64,000 bases of DNA, from positions 5,052,001 to 5,116,000 of the forward strand of contig NZ_CP022529.1 of the NCBI RefSeq assembly GCF_002237595.1, read 5' to 3'. Below are positions 60,887-64,000 of the stretch, one piece after another. This DNA comes from Labrenzia sp. VG12. GTDB taxonomy: Bacteria; Pseudomonadota; Alphaproteobacteria; Rhizobiales; Stappiaceae. Both the position numbers and the translations under genes were made by a program. The number at the start of each line of letters is the position of its first letter. The first letter of the stretch is position 1. A model generated the notes under the pieces. The model did no database searches, was not told the origin of the DNA, and saw nothing but the letters and a program-made list of their open reading frames with translations.

Positions 60887-62221
60887 ATGTCAGCAGCTGA
60901 AAAAAACAGCTCGAAGAAGCTTCGCACGAGGACTGAAAAGGGCGAAATTGTCGCCCTTTCGGCGGATAGTGTAAAGGAGTTGAGACCGACACCAAGAAAG
61001 AACCAGAACTTGGTGGACAAACTCAAGAAGTCAGGTCTGGATCCGCAAAAACTTCTTGATCTGGCTTTGCCTGCGACCGCTGGCAAAGCCGTTTCCAAAC
61101 TCAGGCATGTCTTGATCGCGGTCGGCTTCTTCCTGATGGTGGTGGTGCCTAGTTCCATTATTGGCGGCTACATGTTCTTCATTGCAAGCGACCAGTACCA
61201 CAGCGTAACGGCATTTGCTGTTCGAAGTTCCACAACGACGCCTGCAACCGAAGTGCTGGGAATGGTACTGAACAGCGGTTCTGATTCTGTGACTTCGAAT
61301 AGCTACATTGTTAGTGACTATCTGACCAGCCAGGCAGTCCTTGAGGAGTTGCCGGAAGATCTGGGTCTTGATGAGATATTCAACAGGGAAGGTGCAGACT
61401 GGTTTTTCCGATTGGGCAGTGACCTTCCGATTGAGGATAAGCTCGACTATTGGAACAATATGGTCAGCGTAGCTTTTGACGCTACGTCAGGGGTAATCAA
61501 TGTCGAGGTTCGGACGTTTCGTCCTGATGATTCCGTGAAGGTCGCTGAAGCGATCCTTGAACGTTCGGAATTGCTGGTCAATCAGCTGTCTGCCGCAAAC
61601 AGGCGACAGAGTTTGAAAAATGCGGAGGAGTCAGTCGCTCGATCGGAGGCTCGACTTAAGGCAATTCGCAAGCAAATGGCACGTTTCCGCGAAGAGGCTC
61701 AAGTTCTAAGTCCACTTGACAACGCGAGGCTGACGTTCGAGATCATTTCAGGGCTAGACCAGAGGCTTGCGGCGAAAGAGGCGGAAAAGAAAACTTTGTT
61801 GAGCCAGCTGGATGCGAACTCTCCACGTATTCGTATCCTGAATGAAGAGATAAATGCGCTGAAAGGGCAGATAGCTTCCGAACGGAAAAAAATCGGGTCC
61901 GGCCTCGCAGGTACAGGTGGGGGATCAGAACCCTCCGAACCGGGCACGTCGCTGTCCTATCGCATAAATGATTACGCGGAACTCAAGCTAGAAGAAGAGT
62001 TCGCACAACAACTCTATACGGCCTCGCTCGCAGGGCTTGAACAGGCACGCAAGGACGCGGATAGCAAACATTTGTATCTTGCAACGTTTATACGGCCGAC
62101 CCTGTCAGAGGCTGCGCAATACCCAAGCCGACTGCTCTATTCGTTTTCAGCTTTTCTCATACTGACGGGGCTATGGATAGTTGTTGTCTTGATGTACTAT
62201 AATATTCGTGATCGGACATAG
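60887..62221 (+). CDS. kpsE: Capsule export inner-membrane co-polymerase-type protein KpsE/CtrB
   Basis: About 444 aa. A charged N-terminal tail is followed by one membrane helix (VLIAVGFFLMVVVPSSII) at about 80-100, a periplasmic domain with a coiled coil at about 235-345, and a second helix near the C-terminus (LYSFSAFLILTGLWIVVVL). This is the PCP-3 plan of KpsE/BexC/CtrB that links KpsMT to an outer-membrane channel. ATG at 60887 is preferred to 60833, which overlaps kpsT. No KpsD/Wza-type gene is inside the window. Confidence 0.9.
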   Translation: MSAAEKNSSKKLRTRTEKGEIVALSADSVKELRPTPRKNQNLVDKLKKSGLDPQKLLDLALPATAGKAVSKLRHVLIAVGFFLMVVVPSSIIGGYMFFIASDQYHSVTAFAVRSSTTTPATEVLGMVLNSGSDSVTSNSYIVSDYLTSQAVLEELPEDLGLDEIFNREGADWFFRLGSDLPIEDKLDYWNNMVSVAFDATSGVINVEVRTFRPDDSVKVAEAILERSELLVNQLSAANRRQSLKNAEESVARSEARLKAIRKQMARFREEAQVLSPLDNARLTFEIISGLDQRLAAKEAEKKTLLSQLDANSPRIRILNEEINALKGQIASERKKIGSGLAGTGGGSEPSEPGTSLSYRINDYAELKLEEEFAQQLYTASLAGLEQARKDADSKHLYLATFIRPTLSEAAQYPSRLLYSFSAFLILTGLWIVVVLMYYNIRDRT

Positions 62222-62334
62222 GTTCTATCGCGCACAAAAATCTACGCAATTACATGCGAGTCTCGTCTTTTTTGCAACTCCCAGACCAAAATCTAACAAA
62301 AATGTTGGCAGTAAAAAACCGCTAAGGGGTAATC

Positions 62335-62949
62335 ATGATAAAAACCGCGCATACCTATTCGCAACTTGGCCAAGATCTGCTGATTAAAAAGAAATTTAAA
62401 AGAGCGAATTTTGGCGAATGGTACTGCGTCGATGTAGGTTGCCATCATCCGATTATTAACAACAACACATTTTTATTCTACGAGTTAGGTGCAAGAGTTC
62501 TAAATATCGATCCTAATCCGGATTTGGAGGGCTTGTACAAGAGGTATCGCGGAGAAGATAAATTTTTGTGTAGTGCCGTTTCCAATGCACCGTCAACCCA
62601 AAAATACTATCGATACTCAAATAGCCAATGGAATGGACTAGAGGAGAATTTAGGGCAGAAAAGCAAACTAGTTTCGACGGAGTTCGTCCCCGTTAGTTCG
62701 CTCCAGACGATATTTGTCGAACACAACGTTCCGGAGACAATCGATTTTTTGTCAATTGATACTGAAGGGCACGAACTAAGGGTTCTTCAAGGTGTTGATC
62801 TGAACAAATACGATATCGGTTGCATATGTCTGGAATCAAGAATGAACGCCGAAAATCATTTGAATACAGAGCTACACAAATTTCTAACAGATAGATACGT
62901 GCTTTTCGCGCACAACGGGCATGACGCTTTATATATCAAAAGAAAATAG
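62335..62949 (+). CDS. FkbM family methyltransferase
   Basis: 204 aa. YCVDVGCHHPIINNNTFLF as SAM loop, VLNIDPNPDLEGLY after motif I, and IDFLSIDTEGHELRVLQG, the FkbM signature. It likely O-methylates a sugar of the capsule. AAGGGG lies before the ATG. Low GC. It is the last gene before the IS3 element. Confidence 0.88.
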   Translation: MIKTAHTYSQLGQDLLIKKKFKRANFGEWYCVDVGCHHPIINNNTFLFYELGARVLNIDPNPDLEGLYKRYRGEDKFLCSAVSNAPSTQKYYRYSNSQWNGLEENLGQKSKLVSTEFVPVSSLQTIFVEHNVPETIDFLSIDTEGHELRVLQGVDLNKYDIGCICLESRMNAENHLNTELHKFLTDRYVLFAHNGHDALYIKRK

Positions 62950-63150
62950 AAGGTTTGCCAATTCTGGAATAACGCCAGCTTCCGAGCATAAACCTCCCAC
63001 GGTATATTGCTAACAGCGGGACGCGCTAGTTTAAATCTGATCAAAGTTTAATTTGGTCAAGCTCAAAGTTTGAACCGCTCCTGGGTTTGTAAACTGAATA
63101 GACCCTAGATTTGTAGACGCCTTCTTCCCTAATTTTGAGGCAAGGAGGCC

Positions 63151-63426
63151 ATGATGGGCACGAGCAATTTTAGTGACGATTTCAAACGGGACGCGGTGGC
63201 GCAAATCACCGAGCGTGGCTATCCGGTTGCGGAGGTTTCGACGCGCTTGGGCGTGAGCACACACTCGCTCTATGCCTGGAAGAAGAAGTTCTCCAAGTCG
63301 CCCGATCCAGGGGAAGGCGATCAAGCCGCGGAGATCCGGCGGCTTAAGCAGGAACTGGCTCGCGTCACCGAGGAGCGTGACATTCTAAAAAAGGCAACCG
63401 CGTACTTCGCCAAGGATGCAAAGTGA
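63151..63426 (+). CDS. IS3-family transposase OrfA
   Basis: 91 aa. Helix-turn-helix region FSDDFKRDAVAQITERGYPVAEVSTRLGVSTHSLYAWKKKF is cited by position 6-48; a leucine-zipper-like coiled coil with ARVTEERDILKKATAYFAK follows. It binds the IS ends and supplies the N-terminal part of the OrfAB transposase after frameshifting. AAGGAGG lies just before the ATG. Confidence 0.92.
   Translation: MMGTSNFSDDFKRDAVAQITERGYPVAEVSTRLGVSTHSLYAWKKKFSKSPDPGEGDQAAEIRRLKQELARVTEERDILKKATAYFAKDAK
63387..63393 (+). promoter_or_regulatory. Programmed -1 frameshift signal A6G
   Basis: AAAAAAG is read A AAA AAG in the orfA frame. A -1 slip gives AAA AAA GGC and opens into the frame of orfB with no intervening stop, so the fusion OrfAB is made. 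This is the standard IS3-family slippery heptamer. Confidence 0.85.
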
Positions 63427-64000
63427 GGTACGCCTTCATCGCTGAGTATCGCTCCGTGTTTTCGGTACGGGCGATGTGCCGCTGCCTGCGCATCCATCCA
63501 AGCGGCTTTTATGCCTGGCTGAAGGCTCCGCTGAGCAAACGGGCCCGGGAAGACATCCGCCAGACCGAACTGCTGAGCAAGGCGTGGAAGGAGAGCGGCA
63601 AGGTCTATGAATATCGCAAGCTTCATGATGATCTGCTTGATCAGGGAGAGACGAGCTGCCTGAACCGTGCCGCAGGACTGGCCAGACTGGCCGGGATCAA
63701 GGCTCAGATCGGATACAGGCGGAGACCGGGCAACTATGGCGGAAGACCTGCCATGGTTTTCGACAATAGCCTCGACCGGCAGTTCAATGTGGAGGTGCCC
63801 GACAGGGTCTGGGTGACAGACATCACCTACATCAGGACACTGGAAGGCTTTGCCTACCTTGCCGTCGTAATCGACCTCTTTTCCCGCCGCGTTGTTGGAT
63901 GGTCGATGCAGAGCCGACAAAGCACGGATGTCGTGTTGCAGGCGTTACTCATGGCCGTATGGAGGAGGAAGCCAAAGAACGCAGTTCTGATCCATTCGGA
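63423..64000 (+). CDS. IS3-family transposase OrfB (partial), DDE integrase domain
   Basis: At least 192 aa visible, running off the window. The frame opens from the slippery site at 63387 and includes GTG at 63423. The rve domain shows the first catalytic Asp in VWVTDITYI and the second in LAVVIDLFSRRVVGWSM; the Glu lies beyond the edge. An upstream HTH_21-type segment (RIHPSGFYAWLKAPLSKR) is present. It is made mainly as a fusion with OrfA. Confidence 0.9.
   Translation, partial: MRYAFIAEYRSVFSVRAMCRCLRIHPSGFYAWLKAPLSKRAREDIRQTELLSKAWKESGKVYEYRKLHDDLLDQGETSCLNRAAGLARLAGIKAQIGYRRRPGNYGGRPAMVFDNSLDRQFNVEVPDRVWVTDITYIRTLEGFAYLAVVIDLFSRRVVGWSMQSRQSTDVVLQALLMAVWRRKPKNAVLIHS

Larger units (their letters stand above)
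63071..64000 (+). mobile_element. IS3-family insertion sequence, right part cut by the window edge
   Basis: The likely left end begins near 63071 with tgaaccgctcctgggtttgt, similar to the TGAACC ends of IS3-group elements. It carries orfA and an overlapping orfB with the A6G slippery site. The right inverted repeat is outside the window. It lies immediately after the capsule genes. Confidence 0.85.

Noticed and set aside
1..64000. tRNA, rRNA or replication origin
   Set aside because: No cloverleaf, rRNA-like conserved tract or clustered DnaA boxes were recognised while reading; a covariance-model scan was not possible.

Overview
The window looks like a chromosomal segment of a marine alphaproteobacterium, most likely of the Stappiaceae/Labrenzia-Roseibium type. 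This rests on the high GC content, the gene families seen (PtsN, a short OpgH, DUF6732 beside a cobalamin operon, DUF6716 capsule enzymes) and the alphaproteobacterial style of the cobalamin genes. It is a judgement from gene content, not from a marker gene; no rRNA or tRNA was seen.

Layout. 0-2.4 kb: ptsN and opgH, convergent around a perfect palindromic terminator. 2.5-5.8 kb: a tight four-gene unit of a zinc-motif-less MDR dehydrogenase, a pterin-synthase-fold protein lacking the usual catalytic residues, a GT4 glycosyltransferase and a methyltransferase. 5.9-12.9 kb: cytochrome b561, then a carrier protein, acyl-CoA dehydrogenase and DUF1839 protein, then a GH2 hydrolase and a glycosyltransferase-like protein. 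12.9-26.9 kb: an exopolysaccharide locus (flippase, NodB deacetylase, GT2, a double alpha/beta hydrolase, a Wzc-like co-polymerase with a broken P-loop, Wzy/ligase, GH5, two GT4s and a WecG-type transferase).

26.9-41.1 kb: cobalamin synthesis in two blocks. cobK-cbiD runs divergently from cobA-cobB. A long leftward operon (DUF6732, cbiX, cobH, a small ORF, cobL, cobI, cbiG-cobJ, cobM) is headed by a divergent cobalamin riboswitch candidate. The gene mix (CbiD, CbiG and CbiX present; no CobG, CobF or CobN here) points to a cobalt-early, anaerobic-style route with some aerobic-type names. Between the blocks lie a Crp/Fnr regulator with an FNR-like box and a divergent Spy/CpxP-like periplasmic protein.

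41.3-49.2 kb: a DUF2946/PepSY membrane pair, a stretch of inverted-repeat elements, a SpoIIE-type phosphatase with a periplasmic heme-c sensor domain, a double-ACT protein, several small hypotheticals and an Hsp70-like ATPase.

49.4-63 kb: a group-2-type capsule locus for a nonulosonic (sialic-like) acid: single-domain KpsC, NeuB, a NeuA-HAD phosphatase fusion, two DUF6716 putative glycosyltransferases, a GT4, a large GT52-like protein, KpsM, KpsT, KpsE and an FkbM methyltransferase. From about 55 kb the DNA is visibly more AT-rich, suggesting transfer. An IS3-family element with a classic A6G frameshift signal starts at about 63.07 kb and runs off the right edge.
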